A DNA stretch of 56,629 bases from Planctomycetota bacterium (GTDB lineage Bacteria > Planctomycetota > Brocadiia > SM23-32 > JAKLEA01). The notes under the pieces were generated by a model. It was not told where the DNA came from, did not search any database, and saw nothing but the letters and a program-made list of their open reading frames with translations. The position numbers and the translations under genes were made by a program. The DNA is taken from contig JAKLEA010000032.1 of assembly GCA_022711755.1 (NCBI GenBank), positions 1-56,629 of the forward strand, in the 5' to 3' direction. Of this stretch, positions 7,882 to 16,034 are shown one piece after another (position 1 is the stretch's first letter; each line of letters starts with the position of its first letter).

Positions 7882-8570
7882 TATCCTCTATCCTTGTGTA
7901 ATGGAGTCATTACCGAAGTCCCGATCTTCCGCACAAGTGGCAACACTTCCCGATACCATCGGGCTATTGTCCTCATTATGTGCCCATGATTGTCGTCATT
8001 TGCCCGTCAGTGTCAATCTCTGATCTGTCAACATTTTCCGGATCGCCGTCCTCGTAATTTCTCCGTCCTTTGGCGTCTTAGCCTCATCTGGTATGCGATT
8101 TGCTAGTGTCGCCGTCTGCGGCACGTTGGCGCGAAAGTTGCTTTTTCCGCCTCGGAATTGCCGCTCATGCAAAAAAAATCAGCAAAAATTTTCACGGGGG
8201 TTATGTCGAAGGTCGTTAGCCTCTCTGAAATTCTGCGCTTCTGGTTTTGCCCGTCGGCTTCTGGAAGTCGCCCGCTTGAAAATCCGACTCCCCGGAGGCG
8301 AAGTAGACAACATCCCCTCCCCGCAGACAGCCGGGGAGCATGGTTCAAATTCTGGCGGGAAAAGGGGCCCCATGCCGCAGGATGGCGATAGCTTGCTCGC
8401 ACGTGCGCGCGTACGCATGCGGGAAAAGATCGGAATTCCGGACGCCCCGCCGTACCCATTCTCTACATTTCCGACCCTTCGGCGTCGGAAAGCATCGGCA
8501 ACCAGATCGCAGTAGAGCATGAAAGACTGAAACACCCGGCAGCCGCGCCGTCTGCTTCCATCAGGAAATG
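7882..8570. other. Region without a supported gene
   Basis: 689 bases between two minus-strand genes. Short open frames exist on both strands but show no domain, signal peptide or convincing ribosome site. A GC-rich hairpin CTCCCCG/CGGGGAG with an 8-base loop lies near 8314-8340, directly followed by a T-loop-like GGTTCAAATTC, but no tRNA can be folded around it. Confidence 0.5.
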
Positions 8571-9323
8571 CTATTCGACCTTCTCCGCAATGGCTTCTCT
8601 GTAGAGTGGCGATTCGGCAAACTTGCTTATGTAGCCAGCGAAGTTCGCGGATCGTGGCCCCTTTTCTTTGGTCCTTATCAACCTGTAACGATACAGGACT
8701 TCTCCCCCCGTCAATACGGACATAAACTCCTCACGCGTAAGCGATGTATGTACTTTATAGGTCTTTATACTCCCTTCTATACCCAAAGTCTCCTTGTGGA
8801 TTTTCTCGCCTATGTAAACCATTGGTTGACGGAATTGCCTTTTTACTTGTCGTTCAGCATCTTTGACACCTTCAACTGCGTATTCGAAGACCGGACCAGC
8901 TATTAACGATGGCCTGCGTACGCTGTTCCTGATATGTGTCTCATAGTCCGCCACGAGTATCACAGAATCCTTTGCCTGCACGACGAGAGGCCTATCACAG
9001 CCTCCGCAAAGCGCGCCAATGCCGTGATGCCTATAACATGCTCTGTGCAGACGCTCCAAGGCTACGTCTTCACCCAAGTCGTAAACCTTACCATCAATTA
9101 TGGTTAGCTTGTCTTTGAACTCCTCGAACATTGCGTCAAACCATTTCTTAGTGCGCGGCTTGCCCAAGTAGGTATAGGTTTCGGCTTCTGCGGCGTTTGC
9201 TGTTCCCGCCTTGTCCGGTTCCTTCTTTTCGTCGGTAGCCTGTCCGTTGACAACCTGTATCCCCGGATACGTCAACACCACGACGAAAAACACAACTGCG
9301 GCTTTCGTCTTTGCCCTTCTCAT
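8571..9323 (-). CDS. Exported hypothetical protein
   Basis: 250 residues with a clear signal peptide (AAVVFFVVVLTYPGIQVVNGQA) and a mature soluble domain, no family recognised. It has four cysteines in a short region (ACYRHHGIGALCGGCD), suggesting disulphides or metal binding, and a basic C-terminal half. ATG 9323 has AAGGGG seven bases upstream. With the 6169-7536 protein it forms an exported pair in the part of element 1 that encodes no replication function. Confidence 0.7.
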   Translation of the reverse strand: MRRAKTKAAVVFFVVVLTYPGIQVVNGQATDEKKEPDKAGTANAAEAETYTYLGKPRTKKWFDAMFEEFKDKLTIIDGKVYDLGEDVALERLHRACYRHHGIGALCGGCDRPLVVQAKDSVILVADYETHIRNSVRRPSLIAGPVFEYAVEGVKDAERQVKRQFRQPMVYIGEKIHKETLGIEGSIKTYKVHTSLTREEFMSVLTGGEVLYRYRLIRTKEKGPRSANFAGYISKFAESPLYREAIAEKVE

Positions 9324-9413
9324 GCTAAACCCCTTGTGTTAAAAGCCCATGCCTCTCACAAGCCCAACCACGCGCCTTATCACCCGCGCATGGTTCCAGG
9401 ACCACGCCGGACG

Positions 9414-9782
9414 CTATCGCTTCCCCTTGCCCTTCCCGGACGCCTTATCGCCGTCGCCTGCGAGATATGCGGCAAGGTCCGCTTCCGTGACCATGAGTTC
9501 CCGCCCAATGCGCCGCGCCCGCAACCGGCCCTGCTTGACGTGAAGCCGCAACGTCCGCTTGCCCATGCCGTAAGCGTCGGCAATCTCCTGCAAGCTGTAG
9601 ACTCGCAACGCCGGATTGTCTTTCATCCGGTCTTTCAGTCCGTCCGCCATGAGTTCCCCTTCCCGAAGCTCAAAGCCCAACCGCGCCCGCCGGTCTTCCG
9701 GCAACGCCGCCACAAGCTCCGCAAGCCGGTCTAGGCTGCGGCTTGGAAGTCCAGTATGTTCTTTATCGTCTGCGGATGCCAC
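9414..9782 (-). CDS. HTH_17-type DNA-binding protein, basic tail
   Basis: 122 residues from GTG 9782, or 78 residues from ATG 9650, which has an AAGGGG site. The C-terminal half is a MerR/excisionase-like winged helix: VYSLQEIADAYGMGKRTLRL, HVKQGRLRARRIGRELMV. It ends in a Lys/Gly-rich tail (DKASGKGKGKR). The GTG start overlaps the serine recombinase 3' end by 52 bases, and the extra N-terminus is a plausible amphipathic helix (LAELVAALPEDRRARLGFEL). It probably regulates or directs recombination by the neighbouring recombinase. Confidence 0.75.
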   Translation of the reverse strand: MASADDKEHTGLPSRSLDRLAELVAALPEDRRARLGFELREGELMADGLKDRMKDNPALRVYSLQEIADAYGMGKRTLRLHVKQGRLRARRIGRELMVTEADLAAYLAGDGDKASGKGKGKR

Positions 9783-10414
9783 TTGCTTTTCCCTCTCGCA
9801 AGAATCCCGCGCCCTTCAAGGTCCGCCGCGATTCTGCGAAGACTCCAGCCCGCCGACCGAAGCCGCGTGATTTCCTCTACAACATGCCATTCCGACGGGT
9901 TCTTTTCAAGCCTGCCGTCCGCCGCAAGCCGATATCCGAAGGGGATATCCCCGCCGGTCTTCTCGCTCATGCTCCGCTTATGCGCCAGCGCAGCCGCCGT
10001 CCGCTCGCTCGCAAGATCGCGTTCAAGCTGATTCAACGCGCCGAACAGGTTGAAGCAGAATTTTCCCATTGCCGAAGTCGTGTCCAGGTTCTCAGAAAGC
10101 GAAGCCAAGTCCGCCCCGGTCTTGTCCAGCCTGTCCGCAACCGCAAGCGTATCGCGCAAGCTTCTGCTCATGCGGGAAAGCGAATAGACAACCAGAACGC
10201 CGCCCGTCCGCTCGACATGCTCCAACGCCGCCGCCAGCCCCGGACGCTTCCGCATGGTTGAACCGGATATCCCTTCATCGGAATAGACGGCTTCCAGGTT
10301 GAAGCCGCGCAAATCGCAGAACGCCCGAATCTTTGCCTCTTGCGCCGCAAGTGAAACGCCCTCTTCGGCTTGCCCGACCGTTGACACCCGCAGATATCCG
10401 ATTGCCGTTTTCAT
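9731..10414 (-). CDS. Serine recombinase (resolvase/invertase family)
   Basis: 227 residues from ATG 10414. The N-terminal resolvase domain carries the catalytic serine in IGYLRVSTVGQ (about 5-15), the EGISGST segment, and YSLSRMSRSLRDT with the conserved SR residues. The regulatory helix NQLERDLASERT follows, then a short recombinase-like DNA-binding region (IPFGYRLAADGRLEKNPSEW, then WSLRRIAADLEGRGI). The start at 10414 is supported by a GGGAG site and by a near-consensus promoter whose predicted start point lies around 10457, ruling out the longer frame to 10456. It could resolve element dimers or invert DNA. Confidence 0.93.
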   Translation of the reverse strand: MKTAIGYLRVSTVGQAEEGVSLAAQEAKIRAFCDLRGFNLEAVYSDEGISGSTMRKRPGLAAALEHVERTGGVLVVYSLSRMSRSLRDTLAVADRLDKTGADLASLSENLDTTSAMGKFCFNLFGALNQLERDLASERTAAALAHKRSMSEKTGGDIPFGYRLAADGRLEKNPSEWHVVEEITRLRSAGWSLRRIAADLEGRGILARGKSKWHPQTIKNILDFQAAA

Positions 10415-10454
10415 CTTCTCTGCTCCCTTCGGCTTGTGTTCCCGTGTTTCCATC

Positions 10455-10491
10455 ACGCCATTGATTATAGCATCATGGCGTCATATGTCAA
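10455..10491 (-). promoter_or_regulatory. Consensus sigma70 promoter with overlapping operator palindrome
   Basis: On the minus strand TTGACA (10486-10491) and TATAAT (10464-10469) are both perfect, 16 bases apart. An inverted repeat ACGCCAT (10455-10461) / ATGGCGT (10475-10481) brackets the -10 box, a classic repressor or resolvase-binding arrangement. Two further TTGACA hexamers occur farther upstream, before about 10550. It drives the serine recombinase. Confidence 0.75.
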
Positions 10492-10544
10492 GCATTTATT
10501 CGGCAGCAAATGACGTATTTATGTCCTGTCAATGCCCGGCCTTG

Positions 10545-11024
10545 TCAACCATCGTCCGAAGCTTGACAGTCCGGCCCGGCAATCAATCCCGGAATTGCCC
10601 CCTGCCGCTCGCGTTCCGCAACCGCCGCCTTGATTTCGGAAAGTCTCTGTGGCGTAGCGCTGCCAATGCTCCCAAGCATTGCGCGATAAACCATCCGATC
10701 AACCTGCTCTTCGGACAGGTTTTCAAGGAATGACGCCCCCGGCACAACTTCCAGCGCGACGTTATCCCGCGCCTTGCCGATGGTCCTGTCAAGAAACTCG
10801 CGGATCGCCGCCACGTCGCCCGCTTTCGCGGCGTCAACAAGCGCATGAATGACAGCCTGCATATCATCCGGCGTCACGCATTCCAGAAGCGCAACCCGCA
10901 GTTCATTCACGCGCCGGTTCATGGGATTTCCCGGCCCGCCCGGATTGCCCCTCACGAATCGGCCCGTAGAATCCCGGACCATGACAGCCCCGTTATCGCC
11001 GTATTGTTTCGGATCGCTTTCCAT
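10545..11024 (-). CDS. DUF5681-like phage-type protein
   Basis: 159 residues from ATG 11024. The opening GRFVRGNPGGPGNPMNRR is the hallmark of DUF5681-like proteins common near small terminase genes in phages and in mobile DNA. The rest is helical and acidic (VTPDDMQAVIHALVDAAKAG, AAIREFLDRTIGKA, LSEEQVDRMV). It could be a remnant of a DNA-packaging module, but no large terminase accompanies it. It lies upstream of the recombinase promoter on the same strand. Confidence 0.7.
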   Translation of the reverse strand: MESDPKQYGDNGAVMVRDSTGRFVRGNPGGPGNPMNRRVNELRVALLECVTPDDMQAVIHALVDAAKAGDVAAIREFLDRTIGKARDNVALEVVPGASFLENLSEEQVDRMVYRAMLGSIGSATPQRLSEIKAAVAERERQGAIPGLIAGPDCQASDDG

Positions 11025-11126
11025 GCTCCACATTCCTTTCCGGCGTCATTGGACGCCCGCCATTGAATGAAAGTCCGGCCACCGGCCCGGCAGGACGTTC
11101 CCGCCGATAATGCGCCGCAATCGCAT

Positions 11127-11320
11127 TTATGCGCCCCCCTCTTGCGAATCCAGCAATCCCCTGGCATATGCAGAAAGACGCGCTTGCGCCCCCGGTTTCA
11201 GCTTCGGCCAAAGCGCAACGATTCCGGCGAATTCCTTGTCAAAAGGGCAACGGCAGGGGCAATCGGCAGAATCGCATTGTTCTAAGTCATTGGCTTTTTT
11301 ACCCTTTACAGAAATCGCCG
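11127..11320 (-). other. Detached integrase C-terminal tail coding segment
   Basis: This stretch continues, in the same frame, the tRNA-antisense reading (GLEPSAYGLKIR) that ends integrase 1, but on the other side of the element. It encodes 64 residues and then a stop: SAISVKGKKAND, a Cys-rich CPCRCPFDKE, and a helical FAGIVALWPKLKPGAQARL. The peptide looks like real protein and resembles short tails found beside integrases in this phylum. In the integrated state it lacks its own start and ribosome site; in a circle formed at the att core it would be fused to integrase 1. Confidence 0.7.
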
Positions 11321-11372
11321 AACGGATTTTTAATCCGTAGGCCGAGGGTTCGAGTCCCTCCGCCCTCACCAG
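11321..11372 (+). repeat. att copy 2 (right end of element 1, left end of element 2)
   Basis: Exact 52-bp copy of 163-214 (from the anticodon stem through CCAG). The 5' half of the tRNA is absent, so it is not a tRNA gene. It is shared as the junction between two tandem elements. Confidence 0.92.
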
Positions 11373-11472
11373 CTTATACACGCGCAAAACCCCACTTTCT
11401 CTACGATATACGTTATCGGTGGGCCAAACGGGATTTTCGACTTTTTTATCGAGTTTGTTTCAACTTGTTTCA
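11373..11472. repeat. att arm region of integrase 2 (100-bp repeat, copy A)
   Basis: The 100 bases after att copy 2 match those after att copy 3 (26869-26968) at about 86 positions by eye, without gaps. Both end in two TTGTTTCA boxes ten bases apart (here 11455-11462 and 11465-11472), typical of arm-type integrase-binding sites. Confidence 0.75.
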
Positions 11473-11620
11473 CGAACCCTACCCTCAGTCCCCTTTTCGG
11501 GGCAAGATTTGCGGCAAGATTTTCGGTAGGGCGATTTTCAAAAAGGGGCCGACAGGGCGGCAAGTCAGATCTTCTGATGGGGCGCAACGTGGTACCATGA
11601 ACAACAAGGACGATTTCATT

Positions 11621-12379
11621 TCAGGCGTTATCGGTAACGTTCCTGACCGAGACATCGGCAGTCGGATTTGTGAAGATGGACGGTAGACTTTCCAGTGCCT
11701 CTGCCTGGTTTTCAAGCCTGATGTGCGTGTAGACTCCCAGCGTCAGTTCCACAGTCGAATGCCGCGCCAACCGTTGCGCCACGGACGGATGTACGCCAGA
11801 CACAGCCAGGGAGGTTATGAACGTATGTCTCAAAGAATGGAAATCGCAAACTCCCAAATCAGTCTGATAGGGGATTTCGGCTCGCGCCAGATCCTCCCGC
11901 ATCATCTCCGCGCCGACCCCGCCCAGCGGCATGTCAAATGCCTGGCAATTCGGCAACCTGCTGGCAAGGTGAATGCGTAGTCGTTCAAGGATGTCCTGAC
12001 GCAGCGGCAAGACATCTTCGTGCCTGTGTTTGCTGTAGCCTGCTGAAACAGTCACGGTCGCAGGAACGACGTCCAGGTGGAAGCTACTTCGTGTCAGGCT
12101 TCGCAGTTCAGACCATCTCAGTCCCGCCGAAAGTGTCAAAGCGTAGAGCAGTTCCCGCTCCTCCCCAGCCATACCTCGGAAAGCTGGGCCCGTGCGTGTT
12201 GCCGTCAACAGCCGCTTGGTCTCGTCAGATGTCAACGCCCTTCGTCTCCGTCGAACATCAACCCGCGCGTTGCGCTGCGATAGGTGTTTGGCGGGGTTAT
12301 GACTGGCGCGCCCATCGGCCTCCATCCATTTGCAGAAACTTTTGAACGCCCTTGTGTAGTGGTTTGCTGACGAGACGCC
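11621..12379 (-). pseudogene. Tyrosine recombinase of element 2, N-terminally truncated
   Basis: The catalytic domain is complete: arginine in SAGLRWSELR, HxxR in FHSLRHTF, tyrosine in GVYTHIRL after LARHSTVELT. Homology to the element 1 integrase starts only at VSSANHYTRAFKSFCKWM, so roughly 150 N-terminal residues (arm-binding and most of the core-binding domain) are missing. The frame continues to an ATG at 12457, but those 26 residues do not resemble an integrase. Unlike integrase 1, it stops well before the att core. Probably inactive on its own. Confidence 0.85.
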
Positions 12380-12640
12380 TTGATCAAAGGAAAACTTGAC
12401 TCCCGCTGCACAGCGGGGCATCATCACAATCCGGGTGACGCACTTTCTATCCGCCACCTGCCGCTTTTGGACCGCTATTCAGATATTCCCGCTGGTGACC
12501 GTCCACCCAAGGGGACGGATGATGCCCTGCTTAAGGGGTTCAAGGAAAGCCTGTGCGAATTGCTGGCCGAGAGCTGTCTCGGGCTGCTGCTCCCCGATGT
12601 GCGACATGGCAGTCCACATGATCCCGTGCAAGGTTCGTGA

Positions 12641-13546
12641 CTACGATGCGCCATCAAGCTCTTTTCGCAACGCCGTTTGAATATCGGCGTAGTCGAAGCG
12701 GAACCCTGAATTCAGCAGTTTCCTAGGTTCAACCCTCAGACTCGACAACAGCAGTTCATCGGTCATCTCGCCCAATGCCAGGCGAAGCATAAACGCGGGA
12801 GCAGGCAGAAGCGCATGACGTCCCAGCGCTTCTGCAAGCTCCTTCGTCAGTTCGGCGTTCGTAACTGGCTTCGGCGCGACGGCGTTGACCGGCCCTTCGA
12901 GGCCATCCGAATTCAGACAGTAGAGCATCGCTCTGACAAGATCACCCAAGTCTATCCAACTTACGAACTGGACGCCCCCGCCCAACGTACCCCCCAAACC
13001 CTTTCTGAAGACCGGCAGTATTCTGGCCAGCATACCTGAGCCACGATCAAGAACGACGCCGATCCTGATCCTGATTACCCGAACTCCGCATTCGACCGCC
13101 CTCTCCGCTTCAGTCTCCCACGCCTTGCAGACTTCAGGCAGGAACCCAGCGCCCGGAGGAGACTGCTCATCGAGTACCTCGTCTCCCCTGTCCCCGTAGT
13201 AGCCTATCGCCGATGCGCACAGGAAGACTTTCGGAGGAGCGACGAGGCCGCGCATCGCGTTTACGAGCGTGCGAGTTCCCTCCACTCGGCTTGAGAGTAT
13301 GCGCCTCTTCTTCGCTGCCGTCCAACGTCCTTCGGCAATGCTCTCGCCAGCGAGATGAACCAGAGCGTCGGCTCCGTCGAGCGCTTGCGCATCGACCTGG
13401 CCGCTTGTAGGATTCCATCCCGCTTCGCCATTCTCTCGTTTCGGCGCACCTCGCACCAGGCGGATGACATCATCCCCTCGCTCGGTTGCGGCCTTAACAA
13501 GAGCCGATCCGATCGTACCACTGGAACCTGTCACTAACAGTCGCAT
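12641..13546 (-). CDS. TIGR01777-type NAD(P)-binding epimerase
   Basis: 301 residues, the usual length of the TIGR01777 / SDR39U1 (YfcH-like) family. It has the Rossmann motif LVTGSSGTIGSAL at the N-terminus, the LVHLAGESIAEGRW segment, and ASAIGYYGDRGDEVLDE with the catalytic YYG. The C-terminal domain includes MLRLALGEMTDELLLSSLRV. The substrate of this extended SDR family is not established. Cytoplasmic. The start at ATG 13546 has only a weak AGGCG site. It stands alone on the minus strand downstream of an exported protein. Confidence 0.93.
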   Translation of the reverse strand: MRLLVTGSSGTIGSALVKAATERGDDVIRLVRGAPKRENGEAGWNPTSGQVDAQALDGADALVHLAGESIAEGRWTAAKKRRILSSRVEGTRTLVNAMRGLVAPPKVFLCASAIGYYGDRGDEVLDEQSPPGAGFLPEVCKAWETEAERAVECGVRVIRIRIGVVLDRGSGMLARILPVFRKGLGGTLGGGVQFVSWIDLGDLVRAMLYCLNSDGLEGPVNAVAPKPVTNAELTKELAEALGRHALLPAPAFMLRLALGEMTDELLLSSLRVEPRKLLNSGFRFDYADIQTALRKELDGAS

Positions 13547-13672
13547 TTGTAGAAGCGCCTATCCAATCTCTTCTCGACTCCTGATACCCAGACCGACAAT
13601 GCTCTATCCTCCACGAGCAATTGATTCAGACGAACCGTTTATCATTATCTGGCCAATTGCCTCGCGTCAGCC

Positions 13673-14317
13673 TCACTGCCCCTTTTCCTTCTTCTTCGGC
13701 TTGCTTCTGACTCCCATCCAGTCGCCTTTCCGAATAATGCGGACCGCTTCTATCGTCGGGGCCATGTCTGATATCTCCCACTTCTCCTCCTTGCCGACAA
13801 CGGCGGTGTAGCCGCCCGTCTCGCCTTCAGGATGCCACACAATCAGGTAGTACGTCCCCGTGGTCTTGACCTTCCGCTCAATCTCCTTGATGCCCTCATA
13901 GTAACGTGTTGCAGTGAATGGTTCGTAGAACTTGGGGCGCGGCTTCACTGGCTCTGGAATCACGACCAGCGCTCCGTAAGCTTCGGGCAATTCAACCGGC
14001 AGCTCTACATCGGGCTCGGGCAGTCCTGGGCCGATTACCGCATAGCAGGGGTAGAAGTCCTCGTAATCTGGCGTCTGCGGCACAAGCATCCCGGCGTAAA
14101 GCAGCATCGGCTTCTCGACCTTCAGGGCATAGAAGTCAACATCCTCAGGGGAGTCCAGGTTCGAGTAGATTGCGTAGGATATCTGCGGCTCCTTGACCTC
14201 CTGAGCACTCTCAAGGCTCTTGGAGTCAGGTTCATCGAAAAGCGGCTTGTGGGCGTAAGCGTTTTCCCCGAGGGCCAACGCACACGTTGCGATTACGACC
14301 AGTGTTCTGAGTGCCAT
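13673..14317 (-). CDS. Exported hypothetical protein, pre-peptidase-like beta domain
   Basis: 214 residues from ATG 14317, which has GAGGAG six bases upstream; the frame reaches 14359. A signal peptide (LRTLVVIATCALALGENAYA) is followed by a beta-rich domain. SNLDSPEDVDFYAL resembles the bacterial pre-peptidase C-terminal fold, and YEDFYPCYAVIGPGLP and TGTYYLIVWHPEGETGGY are further landmarks. It ends in a Lys-rich tail (SKPKKKEKGQ). No catalytic motif. Likely periplasmic or cell-surface. Function unknown. Confidence 0.75.
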   Translation of the reverse strand: MALRTLVVIATCALALGENAYAHKPLFDEPDSKSLESAQEVKEPQISYAIYSNLDSPEDVDFYALKVEKPMLLYAGMLVPQTPDYEDFYPCYAVIGPGLPEPDVELPVELPEAYGALVVIPEPVKPRPKFYEPFTATRYYEGIKEIERKVKTTGTYYLIVWHPEGETGGYTAVVGKEEKWEISDMAPTIEAVRIIRKGDWMGVRSKPKKKEKGQ

Positions 14318-14531
14318 CTCAGTCTCCTCTCTCCAGGAAGTGATTGGCGTTGCGGTCAACGTTTAATGTATCTTACGCGCAAACATGCGGTGTGGGAAGG
14401 GCCGCATCGGTGCAGCAGCCTGCTGAAGGTTGCCCAATGCAACTGGCCGGTGGTACATTGATCACCGTCGCCTCGGACTGGACGGGTTACAACCTTGACT
14501 TCTTAAGGCGTCATTCATTCCAGGGGTGAAT

Positions 14532-15716
14532 ATGAAGGGGGGGTTCCAGAAAAAGACTGTCGGGATCGTCGGGAATGATGTCGGCGGCGCTGCGATGAAC
14601 ACATTCCACGCCGTCGGCGACATCAACGGCGATGGCAGGCTCGATATCGTCGTTTCAGGAAGAAGCGGGCGTATGGTCTGGCTGGAGAATCGGGGGGATG
14701 AACTCCCCTGGCCGGAGCATCTCGTTGACGACGGACTGGCGGGAATCGAGTGCGGCGGTTCCGTCGTTGATCTGACGGGGAACGGGCTCGGCGATGTTCT
14801 CGTGGGGGGAGGCGGCGGCAACGACGAAATCTGGTGGTGGGAGAACCCAGGCCCCGAAGGAGGGAAATGGGCCAGGCGCACGATTCTCAAGACGGGCTGT
14901 TCCCAGTTCCACGACACGCTGATCGGCGACGCGCTGAGCAACGGCGTCAGGACGCTTGTGTTCACCAACCAGCAGGCTCCGGGCGGGACAACCGTCTACT
15001 GCGTGCCGCTTCCCGACAATCCGCGAGCGACGCCCTGGCCGAACGTCGAGATTGTAGCCACGGAACTGAGCGAGGAACTGGCCGGCCCGAATGACTTCCG
15101 CAAGATGCAGCCCGAGGAAGGCATTGCCATAGGCGACGTTGACGGTGATGGTCAGAACGAGATCGTCTGCGGGAACCACTGGTTCAAGAAGGAAGGCGGG
15201 ACGTGGCGCAAGCACCGGTTCTCGGCGGGGTATGTGACCACCAAGATCGCCATCGCCGACCTGGACGGCGACGGCAGGAATGAGATCGTCCTGTCGGAAG
15301 GCGATCCCTGCATCTACGGAAAATCCCAAGGTGGCAAGGCGGCGTGGTTCAAGCGTCCAGACGATCCCCGTCAGCTATGGAAAGAGCACGTGCTGGAGGA
15401 TGGTCTGCTGGACGCCCACACTCTGGCGGTCGGCGATCTCCGTTACTGCGGTAGGCTCGATATCGTCGTCGGGGAAATCGGAGTCTGCAACAGGGAGCGG
15501 AGCTACAGGAAACGTCCACCACGGATTCTGGTCTTCGAGAACGACGGGAAGGGCGAATTCAACCGCAGGATCGTGGACGATGGCACGGGTATCCACGATG
15601 GCGTTCTGGCGGATATGCGCGGGGACGGAACGCTCGATCTGGTCGGCAAGCCGCTTCACGGAAGCGAGAGGTGGAGCGTTCACGTGTATCGGAACACTCT
15701 GAGGCGGCAAGCCTGA
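14532..15716 (+). CDS. FG-GAP / VCBS repeat protein
   Basis: 394 residues from ATG 14532 with AGGGG upstream; an in-frame GTG lies two codons earlier. Repeated calcium-binding loops mark a seven-bladed FG-GAP propeller: GDINGDGRLDIVV, LTGNGLGDVLVGG, GDVDGDGQNEIVCG, ADLDGDGRNEIVL and MRGDGTLDLVG. Such proteins usually act outside the cell, yet no signal peptide is visible, so either export is non-classical or the 5' end has been lost. The WLENRG and WWENPGP motifs are typical of planctomycete members. It diverges from the upstream exported gene. Confidence 0.85.
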   Translation: MKGGFQKKTVGIVGNDVGGAAMNTFHAVGDINGDGRLDIVVSGRSGRMVWLENRGDELPWPEHLVDDGLAGIECGGSVVDLTGNGLGDVLVGGGGGNDEIWWWENPGPEGGKWARRTILKTGCSQFHDTLIGDALSNGVRTLVFTNQQAPGGTTVYCVPLPDNPRATPWPNVEIVATELSEELAGPNDFRKMQPEEGIAIGDVDGDGQNEIVCGNHWFKKEGGTWRKHRFSAGYVTTKIAIADLDGDGRNEIVLSEGDPCIYGKSQGGKAAWFKRPDDPRQLWKEHVLEDGLLDAHTLAVGDLRYCGRLDIVVGEIGVCNRERSYRKRPPRILVFENDGKGEFNRRIVDDGTGIHDGVLADMRGDGTLDLVGKPLHGSERWSVHVYRNTLRRQA

Positions 15717-15812
15717 AAAGCGACGGCTGTCCGGCTGTCCGCGTCTTGACACCTCCCCCGCCGCCGATAGCATAAGGTGAGACGCAGAGGCCCGTCGGGT
15801 AAGGGGAGAGAG

Positions 15813-16034
15813 ATGACATTATCAAGACGTATAGCGGCGGTGATCCTGCTGGCGGAGGTGCCTTTCGCTCGGGCGCTACCGGCGCAGAAGAAGGGCATCG
15901 CAGGGGAGGTCTCTCTCGACCAGATTCAGCAGGAGAAGCCACGGCGATGGGCCGTCCTCATAGGTGTCAACGAGTACGACGGGGCGGGGGTATTCAATGA
16001 TCCCACCGTGAAACGGAATAGGCTATGCAACTGA
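15813..16034 (+). pseudogene. Truncated caspase-like (peptidase C14) gene, 5' fragment
   Basis: ATG 15813 follows GGGGAGAGAG. It encodes a signal peptide (SRRIAAVILLAEVPFARALP) and then the first strand of a caspase/metacaspase domain, RRWAVLIGVNEYDGAG. The reading then runs into unrelated sequence (VKRNRLCN) and stops at 16034. The catalytic His and Cys are absent, so only the N-terminus of a metacaspase-like protein survives. The breakpoint lies close to the start of the next gene, suggesting a deletion or rearrangement. Confidence 0.65.

Larger units (their letters stand above)
163..11372. mobile_element. Integrative element 1 in tRNA-Lys (about 11.2 kb)
   Basis: The element is bounded by two identical 52-bp copies of the tRNA 3' half (163-214 and 11321-11372). 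A tyrosine integrase sits beside the intact tRNA. It encodes a DnaB-type helicase operon, HTH/excisionase-like proteins, a serine recombinase, a DUF5681-like protein and exported cargo-like proteins. No capsid, portal, large terminase, relaxase or type IV secretion gene is visible. It therefore looks like a phage satellite or a self-replicating integrative element that depends on another element for transfer. The boundaries are directly visible; the class is inferred. Confidence 0.85.

Noticed and set aside
8290..8370. Possible tRNA with a GGTTCAAATTC T-loop
   Set aside because: Flanking bases do not pair as a T stem, and no acceptor or anticodon arm can be folded.
11321..11372. Second and third tRNA-Lys genes (also 26818-26868)
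   Set aside because: Only the 3' half is present; no D arm or 5' acceptor strand lies upstream, so these are att copies.
12479..12619. 46-codon minus-strand frame before the truncated integrase
   Set aside because: No ribosome site, no family and no conserved motif; probably a remnant.
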